A stretch of DNA of 62,263 bases, taken from the NCBI GenBank assembly GCA_027452045.1, contig DAIDHH010000059.1, forward strand, positions 1-62,263, written 5' to 3'. The notes under the pieces are model-generated. The model was given only the letters and a program-made list of their open reading frames with translations, was not told where the DNA came from and did no database searches. The DNA comes from Gammaproteobacteria bacterium. Its GTDB lineage: Bacteria > Pseudomonadota > Gammaproteobacteria > Steroidobacterales > Steroidobacteraceae. Positions 51,712 to 60,473 of this stretch are shown piece after piece (within the stretch, counting starts at the first letter, position 1; every line of letters begins with the position of its first letter). The translations under genes were made by a program, and so were the position numbers.

Positions 51712-51728
51712 GGAGCGCCAGGCGCTCC
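51712..51728. promoter_or_regulatory. Perfect palindrome between ald and its regulator
   Basis: GGAGCGCC-A-GGCGCTCC is a perfect 8-bp inverted repeat with a one-base centre. It could be a regulator site or a hairpin in either leader. Confidence 0.4.
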
Positions 51729-51731
51729 GGC

Positions 51732-51781
51732 GTGGCAGATTCCGCCATTTTCTAAGCCTAATGTGGCAGAATGTTGCGCCT
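51732..51781 (+). promoter_or_regulatory. Direct repeat and -10-like box before the Lrp-type regulator
   Basis: GTGGCAGAT (51732-51740) recurs as GTGGCAGAA (51763-51771), 31 bases apart, about three helical turns, as suits Lrp family binding on one face. CAGAAT (51767-51772) then lies nine bases before the ATG with no Shine-Dalgarno. Confidence 0.45.
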
Positions 51782-52243
51782 ATGGAACTCGACCGCTTCG
51801 ATCACGCCATCCTGCGCCGCCTGCAGCAGGATGCACGCATCACCAATGCGAAGCTCGCCGGCGAGGTGAGCCTCTCGGAGTCCGCCTGCCTGCGCCGCGT
51901 GAAGGCGCTCGAGGAGGCGGGGCTCATCGAGGGCTATACCGCCCTGGTCAGCCAGCAGAAGGCGGGCTTCCCGGTCAATGTGTTCGTGAACATCACCCTC
52001 GACCGGCAAAGCCAGTCGGGACTCGAGTCCTTCGAGGCCGCGGTGCGCAAGATCCCCCAGGTCATGGAGTGCTACCTCATGACGGGCGAGCACGACTACC
52101 TGCTGCGCGTGGTGGTGGCGGACCTCGCGGACTTCGAGCGCATCCACAGCCAATATCTCACGCGGCTGCCGAGCGTGGTGCGCGTGCACTCGAGCTTCGC
52201 CATGCGCACCGTCACCCGCACGACGGAGCTGCCGCTGCGTTAG
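51782..52243 (+). CDS. Lrp/AsnC family regulator, probable activator of ald
   Basis: 153 residues from ATG at 51782. The HTH (DARITNAKLAGEVSLSESAC, then LRRVKALEEAGLI) and the RAM effector domain (VMECYLMTGEHDYLLRVVVA, then VRVHSSFAMRTV) are standard. It is divergent from alanine dehydrogenase, so alanine is the likely effector (inferred). It resembles the other Lrp-type protein at 31569 but is clearly a different paralogue. Confidence 0.87.
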   Translation: MELDRFDHAILRRLQQDARITNAKLAGEVSLSESACLRRVKALEEAGLIEGYTALVSQQKAGFPVNVFVNITLDRQSQSGLESFEAAVRKIPQVMECYLMTGEHDYLLRVVVADLADFERIHSQYLTRLPSVVRVHSSFAMRTVTRTTELPLR

Positions 52244-52284
52244 GCATGCGCCTCGTCTTGTCCCCGTGGAGATGCGGTGCTACG

Positions 52285-52304
52285 ATACACATCGAGAGGT
52301 GTAT
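52285..52304. promoter_or_regulatory. Inverted repeat operator before vapB
   Basis: ATACAC (52285-52290) and GTGTAT (52299-52304) are perfect inverted arms around eight bases, ending three bases before the vapB ATG. VapB antitoxins usually bind such repeats to repress their own operon. Confidence 0.6.
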
Positions 52305-52307
52305 AAC

Positions 52308-52523
52308 ATGCGCACCAATATCGTCCTCGACGATCGGCTCGTGAAAGAGGTCATGCGCCTCTCGGGAACCCATACAAAGCGGGATGCGGTGGATACCGCG
52401 CTGCGGGCCTTCATCGCGCGCGGCAAGCAAAAGGACATTCTGGCGCTGGTGGGCGCACCATTGATCGCTCCCGATTACGATGTCCGGCAAGTACGCCGGC
52501 GCATGACGCGTGATTCTCGTTGA
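52308..52523 (+). CDS. vapB: VapB-type antitoxin
   Basis: 71 residues from ATG at 52308. The N-terminal ribbon-helix-helix-like MRTNIVLDDRLVKEVMRLSG and KRDAVDTALRAFIAR match type II VapB (DUF2191-like) antitoxins. The C-terminal tail (YDVRQVRRRM) would wrap the toxin. It overlaps vapC by 14 bases. A palindrome lies just upstream. Confidence 0.87.
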   Translation: MRTNIVLDDRLVKEVMRLSGTHTKRDAVDTALRAFIARGKQKDILALVGAPLIAPDYDVRQVRRRMTRDSR

Positions 52524-52914
52524 CTCCACCGTCTGGGTCGATCTGCTTCGCAATCGCCGCACGGCGCCGGTTGAGCGCCTGCGGCGGCTCCTAGAGCTAG
52601 GCGAGGCGGCCACGGCACCCGTCATCGTCCAGGAAGTTCTGCAAGGCGCGCTCGACGCCGCGGCGTTCGGCAAGCGGCAGGACTATTTCACTGCCCTGCC
52701 GCTCGTCGGCGCCGACGACATTGCGGCGATTCACATCGAGGCGGCCCGCCTCTATGCGCGCTCACGCTGGCGAGGGATCACGCCACGCAGCCCGAATGAT
52801 TGCCTCATCGCCGCGAGCGCAATTCGCGCCGATATGCCCCTGTTGCATGATGACCGGGATTTCGAACAGCTGGCGACTGTGGATCGGCAACTCAAACTGG
52901 TACCGAGGACCTGA
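52510..52914 (+). CDS. vapC: VapC-type PIN domain ribonuclease toxin
   Basis: 134 residues from GTG at 52510 inside the vapB end. The PIN acidic residues are the Asp in ILVDSTVWVDLL, the Glu in VQEVLQG, the Asp in SPNDCLIAASA and the Asp in LHDDRDFE. VapC toxins cleave tRNA or rRNA when the antitoxin is lost. All four acidic positions are intact, so it should be active. It converges on the quinone oxidoreductase gene. Confidence 0.9.
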   Translation: MILVDSTVWVDLLRNRRTAPVERLRRLLELGEAATAPVIVQEVLQGALDAAAFGKRQDYFTALPLVGADDIAAIHIEAARLYARSRWRGITPRSPNDCLIAASAIRADMPLLHDDRDFEQLATVDRQLKLVPRT

Positions 52915-52915
52915 A

Positions 52916-53932
52916 TTACCTCTCGAGCGCGCGCTCCGATTCATTCGGAGGCCACGCTCGCAGCACGATCTTGCCGACGTGGGCGCCGGACTCCATTAGC
53001 GCGTGCGCCTGGGCCGCTTCGGCGAGCGGAAAGCTCGCGTGGATGGGCAGGCGTATGGATTTCGACTCGATGAGCGGCCAGATCTGTTCCCGCAGCGCCG
53101 CGGCGAGCTTTCCTTTGCTCTCCACCGACTGCGGGCGCAGGGTGCTGCCCCCCAGCATCAGTCGCTTGCTCATGAGCTGCGACAGATCGATCTCGGCCTT
53201 GCGCCCGCCCTGGACGGCAATGACCGCAATGCGGCCCTCCACTGCGGCAGCTGCGATATCGCGTGCCACGTAGTCTCCGCCCACCATATCCAGGACGACA
53301 TTCGCACCCTTTCCATCCGTCGCCGCTAGCGTGGCTGCAACGAAGTCCTCGCGCTTGTAGTCGATCGCCACATCCGCCCCGAGTGCGCGGCAGGCGGCGC
53401 ATTTCTCGGCGCTGCCGGCAGTCACGATGACCTGCGCACCGAAGGCCTTGGCAAGCAGGATCGCGGTGACCCCGATGCCGCTCGATCCGCCGTGAATCAA
53501 CAGCCACTCCCCTGGTCGCAGGCGGGATCTCTGGAAGACGTTGTAATAGACGGTGAATACCGTCTCGGGGAGCACAGCGGCCTCCTCCATCGACAGTGTC
53601 TCGGGCACCGGCAGACACTGCACCGCGGGCGCCGCCACGTACTGGGCATAGCCTCCGCCCGCGACCAGCGCGCAGACGCGGGTGCCGACGGCAGGCTCCT
53701 TCACGGCGGCGCCCACCCGCACCACCTCCCCAGCCACTTCCAACCCTGGGATGTCCGTCACGCCCGGCGGCGGCGGATAGGCGCCCTTTCGCTGCAGCAC
53801 ATCGGGTCGATTGACGCCCGCGGCCGCCACGCGAATGAGCACCTCGTTCGGAGCCACTTCGGGTACCGGCCGCTCGACGGCGCGCAGCACCTCCGGTCCG
53901 CCGGGCTGGCTGATTTCGATCGCCATCATCAT
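52916..53932 (-). CDS. NAD(P)H quinone oxidoreductase (zinc-less medium-chain dehydrogenase, PIG3/QorA-like)
   Basis: 338 residues from the first of three consecutive ATG codons (53932). Typical features are GVNRPDVLQRKGAYPPPPG, GLEVAGEVVRVG and the NADP loop LLIHGGSSGIGVTAILLAKA. Structural/catalytic zinc ligands are absent, as in quinone oxidoreductases. The start overlaps the stop of the lipoprotein gene (ATGA), an unexpected coupling. Confidence 0.88.
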   Translation of the reverse strand: MMMAIEISQPGGPEVLRAVERPVPEVAPNEVLIRVAAAGVNRPDVLQRKGAYPPPPGVTDIPGLEVAGEVVRVGAAVKEPAVGTRVCALVAGGGYAQYVAAPAVQCLPVPETLSMEEAAVLPETVFTVYYNVFQRSRLRPGEWLLIHGGSSGIGVTAILLAKAFGAQVIVTAGSAEKCAACRALGADVAIDYKREDFVAATLAATDGKGANVVLDMVGGDYVARDIAAAAVEGRIAVIAVQGGRKAEIDLSQLMSKRLMLGGSTLRPQSVESKGKLAAALREQIWPLIESKSIRLPIHASFPLAEAAQAHALMESGAHVGKIVLRAWPPNESERALER

Positions 53933-54282
53933 GGGGTTCTCACGCACTGCTGCATCGTAGCGCCCACGTCGTTCCCCTGGCATTTTAGCGCCCCTGAACC
54001 AGGGATGGCTTTGCCCCATTGCCCGGGACCATTGAGCGCCCGCCGCTGCGGATTCAAGCTGCCGTAATCAGGGTCGGCCGCCGCCGCGGCCACTGCCACG
54101 GCACCGGCCACGAGGACATCGACGGTTTTCTTCACGGGTGCATGCAAGAAATCGATGGACCGCGGATGTCCGTATCGATCCGGCGGAAGGCTCACGCAGG
54201 CCGACAGGCTGGCCGCGAGCAAGACGGCCGTCACGTTCTTGAGCAGGCCTGCGGGTCGCCTCTTCCATTTATCAAAGCGCAT
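53929..54282 (-). CDS. Small predicted lipoprotein
   Basis: 117 residues from ATG at 54282, seven bases after GGGAGG. A signal sequence with basic start (KWKRRPAGLLKN) and lipobox LAASLSAC is followed by SLPPDRYGHPRSIDFLHAP and an Ala-rich helix (VLVAGAVAVAAAAADPDYG). The lipobox predicts lipidation and envelope location. I do not recognise a family. Its stop overlaps the quinone oxidoreductase start. Confidence 0.72.
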   Translation of the reverse strand: MRFDKWKRRPAGLLKNVTAVLLAASLSACVSLPPDRYGHPRSIDFLHAPVKKTVDVLVAGAVAVAAAAADPDYGSLNPQRRALNGPGQWGKAIPGSGALKCQGNDVGATMQQCVRTP

Positions 54283-54303
54283 CGATCCACCTCCCAGGGC
54301 ACG

Positions 54304-54309
54304 ATTATA
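54304..54309 (-). promoter_or_regulatory. Perfect -10 box for the lipoprotein gene
   Basis: TATAAT on the minus strand, 21 bases before the ATG, with GGGAGG between. No good -35 is visible 17 bases upstream. Confidence 0.55.
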
Positions 54310-54377
54310 GGCGGTCGGATGAGGATTCCCGCCCTCTAGGGGTAAAGACGACTGAACCGCTCGAGGCGGCAAGCGGC

Positions 54378-55301
54378 TTACGCGCGGGAGGCAGCAGCGA
54401 TCGCCTGCGCGGAACCCTGCACCGCCAGCGTCCCGGCCCGCCCGGCCACCGTTGCGGATTCGATCGGGCAGCGCGGCAGGCGCGCGATGTCGAGCGAGGC
54501 GGCGTAGGTCGCAAGATCGATCAACCCGTGGCCGCTCGCACGCCACTGTCCGAGCAGCCGCTCGAAGCCCTCGAGGTAGGCGCCGCCCTCGAGCTCGGCG
54601 TGCAGGGTGAACACGTGATCGTTCCCGCCCTCGGTGAGCGCCAGCAGATGGTCCACCGGGTCCTTCCCCCCGAGATCCTCCCGCCCGATCAGCTCATCGA
54701 GCGTCGGCAGCGTGGTCGGCATTTGCGGCACCGCAATTTCCTTGCCGTCCACTAGCGGCAGGAACGGACCCCTGCCCCGCGTGTCGGACACGTATCGCAA
54801 CCCGAGCCGCGCCTGCAGCCCGGGCACGTATCGGTTCATCTGCCAGCCGGCGGCACCGTGTGTCAGGGGTTGACGCCCGAATACACGAACGAACTCTTCC
54901 CGGGCGAGATCGAGTTGCCTGCGCGTCCAGGCCTCGCTCGCCCGCGCCACCCCGTCCTGCCACTTGATGTGATCGTAGGTATGGATGCCCACCTCGAAGC
55001 CGCGCCGCGCCACATCCTGCATCACCCCGGCGCAGCGCCGGCCGATGTGCGGACCCGGCAGGAGTACACCGTAGAGGAGCGTGCGAATGCCGTGGTGACT
55101 GACGACCGAGGTGCGGCGCACTTTGCCGAGAAAGCCACGCCGGAACACCCGCTTGATCGCCCGGCCGGTGTGATCAGGCCCCAGGCTGAAGAGGAACGTC
55201 GCCTTCGCGCCGGCGCGCTCGAGAGCGGCCACGAGCCGCGGAACGCCATCGAGCGTGCCCCGGTAGGTATCGACGTCGATCTTGAGCGCGATGGTGCTCA
55301 C
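54378..55301 (-). CDS. arnD: 4-deoxy-4-formamido-L-arabinose-phosphoundecaprenol deformylase (ArnD)
   Basis: 307 residues from GTG at 55301. This polysaccharide deacetylase (NodB-like) has ALKIDVDTYRGT with its metal Asp and GIHTYDHIKWQD giving the His-x3-His metal site. It removes the formyl group from undecaprenyl-phosphate-L-Ara4FN in the inner membrane face step of lipid A modification. It is the last gene of the arn operon, three bases after the formyltransferase. Confidence 0.92.
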   Translation of the reverse strand: MSTIALKIDVDTYRGTLDGVPRLVAALERAGAKATFLFSLGPDHTGRAIKRVFRRGFLGKVRRTSVVSHHGIRTLLYGVLLPGPHIGRRCAGVMQDVARRGFEVGIHTYDHIKWQDGVARASEAWTRRQLDLAREEFVRVFGRQPLTHGAAGWQMNRYVPGLQARLGLRYVSDTRGRGPFLPLVDGKEIAVPQMPTTLPTLDELIGREDLGGKDPVDHLLALTEGGNDHVFTLHAELEGGAYLEGFERLLGQWRASGHGLIDLATYAASLDIARLPRCPIESATVAGRAGTLAVQGSAQAIAAASRA

Positions 55302-55304
55302 GGC

Positions 55305-56228
55305 TCACGCCAAGGGGATGGATTGCGACTGCCACTGCCGGGCCGCCCCTGCGAGATCGACCGGTCCGCTCTCATCGGCCATCGCGAGGATCCTGAGTAC
55401 ACCCTCGCCACATGCCGCAAGACATACGCCCCGCTCTGCGAAGAGTCTCGGCGGTCCCTGCACGCCGCGCGTCGGCTCCACCCGGGTGCGGTGGATCCAC
55501 AGCTTGCGGCCCGTGACCTCGGTGAATGCGCCGGGAAACGGCGGCGCCACGGCCCGCACCAGGTTGTGGATGCGCGCGGCCGGCCAGCTCCAATCGATAC
55601 GCCCATCCTCGGGCCGGCGGCGTCCGAAGTACTGCCCGGGCAGGATGGGTTGCGGTCGGTGCGGCGCGTTGCCCGCGATCAATGCCGGCAGGGAGCGCGC
55701 AAGCACGATTTCCGCGGCCGCGGTCACCTTCGTGAACACCTCACGCGCGTCGTCGTCGGCCAGTATGGGAACTGCGAGCTGATCGACGATGTCCCCGGCA
55801 TCGGCGCGCGCCACCATGTAGTGCAGAGTCGCCCCCGTCTCGCGCTCCCCGTTCAAGATCGCCCAGTTGACCGGTGCGCGGCCGCGGTAATGCGGCAGGA
55901 GCGACCCATGGATGTTGAGGGCCCCGCGTCGCGCGCAGTTAAGAAGCGGCTCGCCGAGCATCGAGCGGTAGTAGAACGAGAAGAGGAAATCCGGCTCGCA
56001 GCCCGCCACCTGCCCGATGAGGTCCGGCGTATTGGTCTCCTCCGGCGTGACGACCGGCAGGCCGTAATCACGGGCCGTATCGGCGACGCTCGCGAACCAG
56101 CGGTTCTCGTCCGGGGCGTCCGCGACCGTCACGACGAGCGGCACTTCGACACCCGCCGACAAGAGCGTCCTCAGGCAACGCACCCCGACATCGTGGTATG
56201 CAAACACCACCGCGCGCGGGGTGTTCAT
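55305..56228 (-). CDS. UDP-4-amino-4-deoxy-L-arabinose formyltransferase (stand-alone ArnA N-domain)
   Basis: 307 residues from ATG at 56228, overlapping the arnC stop. The formyl-transfer site is NIHGSLLPHYRGRAPVNW with the catalytic Asn and His, and GATLHYMVARADAGDIVDQ with the Asp. It corresponds to the N-terminal half of E. coli ArnA; the C-terminal half is a separate gene at 60474. It formylates UDP-L-Ara4N using formyl-tetrahydrofolate. Confidence 0.9.
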   Translation of the reverse strand: MNTPRAVVFAYHDVGVRCLRTLLSAGVEVPLVVTVADAPDENRWFASVADTARDYGLPVVTPEETNTPDLIGQVAGCEPDFLFSFYYRSMLGEPLLNCARRGALNIHGSLLPHYRGRAPVNWAILNGERETGATLHYMVARADAGDIVDQLAVPILADDDAREVFTKVTAAAEIVLARSLPALIAGNAPHRPQPILPGQYFGRRRPEDGRIDWSWPAARIHNLVRAVAPPFPGAFTEVTGRKLWIHRTRVEPTRGVQGPPRLFAERGVCLAACGEGVLRILAMADESGPVDLAGAARQWQSQSIPLA

Positions 56229-57270
56229 TTGGAGCCGCCGACCTCGTGCTCGGCACGCAGCATTTCGGTGTGATCGAGCTCGGGATGAGGCTTGATGAGG
56301 GGCGAGAGCGGATCGCGCACGCCCGCCTCGCTCATCTCGATCCCCCGCTCCTCGAGAACCGCGCCGATGGTGTAGCGGGGACGCTGGCGCACCTGCTCGT
56401 AGATGCGCCCGACGTACTCCCCCACCACCCCGAGGCTCACCAGCAGCACGCCAATGAAGAAGAAGGCGAGTCCAAACAGGGTGAACACACCCTTGACCTC
56501 GGGGCCGACCACCAGGCGCCGCACCGCCAGCACCACCACGAAGGCGAGCGAGAGCAATGCGACGAACATGCCCACCATGGTCACGAACTGCAGCGGCACG
56601 ACGGAGAAGCCCGTCATCAGGTCGAAGTTGAGGCGGATCAACCGGTAGATGGAGTATTTCGACTCCCCCGCAGCGCGCTCGGCGTGCGTGACCTCGATCT
56701 CCACCGGGTGGCGCGCGAAGGTGTACCCGAGCGCCGGCACGTAGGTGCTCACCTCGACGCAACGGTTGATGGCATCGACGATGCTGCGGTGATAGCCGCG
56801 CAGCATGCACCCCTGGTCGGTGATGCGTATCTGCGTCGTACGTTCGCGTACGCGGTTCATCAAACGCGAGGCGGCCTTGCGCCAATAGACGTCATGGCGC
56901 CTCGCACGGATCGTGCCCACGTAGTCTGCGCCCTGGTCCATCGCTGCGACCAGCTTGCCAATCTCCTCCGGCGGGTTCTGCAGGTCCGCATCGAGGGTGA
57001 TCACATAGTCGCCTCGCGAATGCGCAAAGGCGGCGAGGATCGCCATGTGCTGTCCGGCATTTCGCGCCAGCAGGATCACCCGGGTGACATCCGCCCGCCG
57101 CTCGAACTGCTCGCGCAGCAACGCGACCGAGCGGTCCCGGCTGCCGTCGTCGACGAAAATCACCTCGTAGCGGCGCCCGAGGGCATCGAGCGCCGGATAG
57201 AGCCGCTCGAACAGCGCCGCAAGTCCCGCCTCTTCGTTGTAGACGGGAATGATGACCGAGATGCTCGCGC

Positions 57271-57274
<4 letters not shown>
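56225..57274 (-). CDS. arnC: Undecaprenyl-phosphate 4-deoxy-4-formamido-L-arabinose transferase (ArnC)
   Basis: 349 residues from TTG at 57274: GAGGAGG lies seven bases upstream and the start overlaps the arnB stop (TTGA), while no ATG occurs near. GT2 features: ISVIIPVYNEEAGL, the DXD-like DADLQNPPEEI and a QGCMLRGYHR segment. Two C-terminal helices (FVTMVGMFVALLSLAFVVVL, LFGLAFFFIGVLLVSLGVVG) place it in the membrane. It links L-Ara4FN to undecaprenyl phosphate. Confidence 0.92.
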
Positions 57275-58398
<1,124 letters not shown>

Positions 58399-58422
58399 CG
58401 TACGGATCCCGATCCTCGCGCC

Positions 58423-58794
58423 TCAGGAGCGCGCCACCAGCACCACACCTAAGACGATCACGAAGATACCGAGCACTCGCTGCACGTTCGGCACCTCACC
58501 GAGCAGCCACCAGGCGAGGCCCACGTTGAGCACGTAGCCGAGCGAGAGCATCGGGTAGGCCTGGCTCACCGGCACCCGCGAGAGGCCCACCACCCACACG
58601 ATGACCGACACTCCATAGAGGCTCAGGGCGAGCCACAGCCAGGGGACGGCCGCGAGCTCGATGAGGCGGCTCACCACCGTGCCCTCCCCGCCGGTGAGCG
58701 GCCCGGTGACATCGGTGGCCGCCTTCAGGCCGAGCTGGGCGAAGGCGTTCAAGAGCACCCCGCCAAAGAGAAACGCGAACGCGCTCCATTTCAT
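58423..58794 (-). CDS. ArnE/ArnF-like small multidrug-resistance family flippase subunit
   Basis: 123 residues with four membrane helices (AFAFLFGGVLLNAFAQLGLK, VPWLWLALSLYGVSVIVWVV, VSQAYPMLSLGYVLNVGLAW, LGIFVIVLGVVLVA). E. coli needs the ArnE and ArnF pair to flip undecaprenyl-phosphate-L-Ara4N; only one such gene occurs here, so it may work as a homodimer or with another subunit elsewhere. It overlaps the arnT stop. Confidence 0.87.
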   Translation of the reverse strand: MKWSAFAFLFGGVLLNAFAQLGLKAATDVTGPLTGGEGTVVSRLIELAAVPWLWLALSLYGVSVIVWVVGLSRVPVSQAYPMLSLGYVLNVGLAWWLLGEVPNVQRVLGIFVIVLGVVLVARS

Positions 58795-60446
58795 GTGCGG
58801 CTCACCGCCACGGTGAAACTATCGCGCGCGATCACCCGTCCGGGCAATCCCTTCTTGCGGTAGTCCCGCCAGACCTGCGGATTGAAGAACGCGATGGCAT
58901 CCCGGCTCGCCGTCCATTGCGCGATGAACTGCCGCGGGGTCGCGGTCATGTGTCCCGGCTCCCAGTCCTCCCCCGGGCCGAGCTCGCCGCGGTAGCTCAC
59001 CAGGGTGAGGAGCCTGTGCAGGTACGGCGGAATCGTCTGACGATACTGCCCCACGCTGTAAAGCGCGGTACCCGGATGCACGTCCGGCTTCACCTGCTCC
59101 ACCAGCTGGTAGGCCGAGCGCGAGGGTGGAATCACCGTGTACTCGCAAAGCAGCGCCTGCCATGCGAAGACGTACATCAGCGCGATCACCAGAGGGCGCA
59201 CGTGGCCTCCCGTTGCCAGGTCCGCCTCGATCGCCGCGGTGGCCGGCCGGCCGCCCGAGGAGGCAGCCACCGCGATCAGCGCCGCAAGGGCCGCAGCGGC
59301 CGCCCAGGCAATACCCTGCCCCGGAACGAATCCGTTGCGATGGCTCGAATAGACGAGCAGCCCCGCGGCCACGAAGAGCGTCAAGCCCGCCGCCACCCGG
59401 GCCGCACGCTCGAGGCTCCCGGGACGCCTCGCCACCACCACGCCCGTCAGCGCCGCGATGGGCGGGAAGATCGGCAGAATGTAGGTGGCGAGCTTCGAGT
59501 CCGAGACGGAGAAGAACAGCACCGTCAGACCCGAGTACAGCAGCAGGAATTTCAGGGGCTTGAAGTGCGGGATCGGGCCGGTTCCCGACCAGGACTCGCG
59601 CGCGGCGCGCCACAGTGGCGCGAGCCACGGCAATGCTCCGACCGCGAGCAACGCAATGAAATACCACCAGGGCTCGACCCTGCGCGCCTCGTCGGTCAGG
59701 AAGCGCTGAAAGTGCTCGTGGATGAAGAAGTATTGCGCATAGCCGGGGTTGCGCAGCGAGACGGCGATGTACCAGGGCGCCGCGATGATCGCCATCACGG
59801 GAATCCCGAGCATGAGGTGCAGGCGCCGCCACGGGCGCGCATCGCGCTCGAGCACCGTATAGGCCACGAGCGCAAGGCCCGCCAGCACGTAGACCTCCAG
59901 GCCCTTGGTGAGGAAGGCGAGCCCCGCCATGGCCCAGGAGAGGAGCATCCAGGTGCGCTCCGTGCGCGAGCCGGGCTCCGCGCACTGCGCCCGCGTGAAT
60001 GCGAGCACCATGGCGGTCAACCAGAAAGTAAGGCCCGCATCGAGCAGATCGAGGTGACCGATGATGCCGAAGTAGGGACTCATCGCAAGCAGCGCCACCG
60101 CCGCCACCGCGGCGCGCCGGTCATAGAGCCGGGCGAGCCAGGCGTAGATGAGCGCGAGACACGCGAACCCGAGACCCACGGTCCACAGCCTCGATGAGGC
60201 GTTGCTCACTCCGGCCAGCGAGTAGACGGCCGCCGTCCCCCAGTACTGCAGTACCGGCTTCTCGAAATACTTCAGCCCATCGAGCCGTGGGGTCACCCAG
60301 TTGCCGCTTGCGACCATCTCGCGCGGGATCTCGGCGTATCGGCCCTCATCCGGATCGAGCATCGGGCGCACTTGCAGCGTGACGAACCACAGGGCCGCCA
60401 GCAGCACCCACGCCCACCACCTGAGCCCGGTGCGCGCTCCGGTCAT
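58791..60446 (-). CDS. arnT: Undecaprenyl-phosphate L-Ara4N:lipid A arabinosyl transferase (ArnT)
   Basis: 551 residues. The GT39/83 family pattern is seen in the first periplasmic loop (MLDPDEGRYAEIPREMVASG, with the acidic DE/E site) and KYFEKPVLQYWG. About a dozen membrane helices follow, then a periplasmic C-terminal domain. It adds L-Ara4N to lipid A phosphates, conferring resistance to polymyxin and cationic peptides. It is second in the operon. Confidence 0.93.
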   Translation of the reverse strand: MTGARTGLRWWAWVLLAALWFVTLQVRPMLDPDEGRYAEIPREMVASGNWVTPRLDGLKYFEKPVLQYWGTAAVYSLAGVSNASSRLWTVGLGFACLALIYAWLARLYDRRAAVAAVALLAMSPYFGIIGHLDLLDAGLTFWLTAMVLAFTRAQCAEPGSRTERTWMLLSWAMAGLAFLTKGLEVYVLAGLALVAYTVLERDARPWRRLHLMLGIPVMAIIAAPWYIAVSLRNPGYAQYFFIHEHFQRFLTDEARRVEPWWYFIALLAVGALPWLAPLWRAARESWSGTGPIPHFKPLKFLLLYSGLTVLFFSVSDSKLATYILPIFPPIAALTGVVVARRPGSLERAARVAAGLTLFVAAGLLVYSSHRNGFVPGQGIAWAAAAALAALIAVAASSGGRPATAAIEADLATGGHVRPLVIALMYVFAWQALLCEYTVIPPSRSAYQLVEQVKPDVHPGTALYSVGQYRQTIPPYLHRLLTLVSYRGELGPGEDWEPGHMTATPRQFIAQWTASRDAIAFFNPQVWRDYRKKGLPGRVIARDSFTVAVSRT

Positions 60447-60473
60447 TGGAATTCCTCCGCGCGGCGGCGCCGC

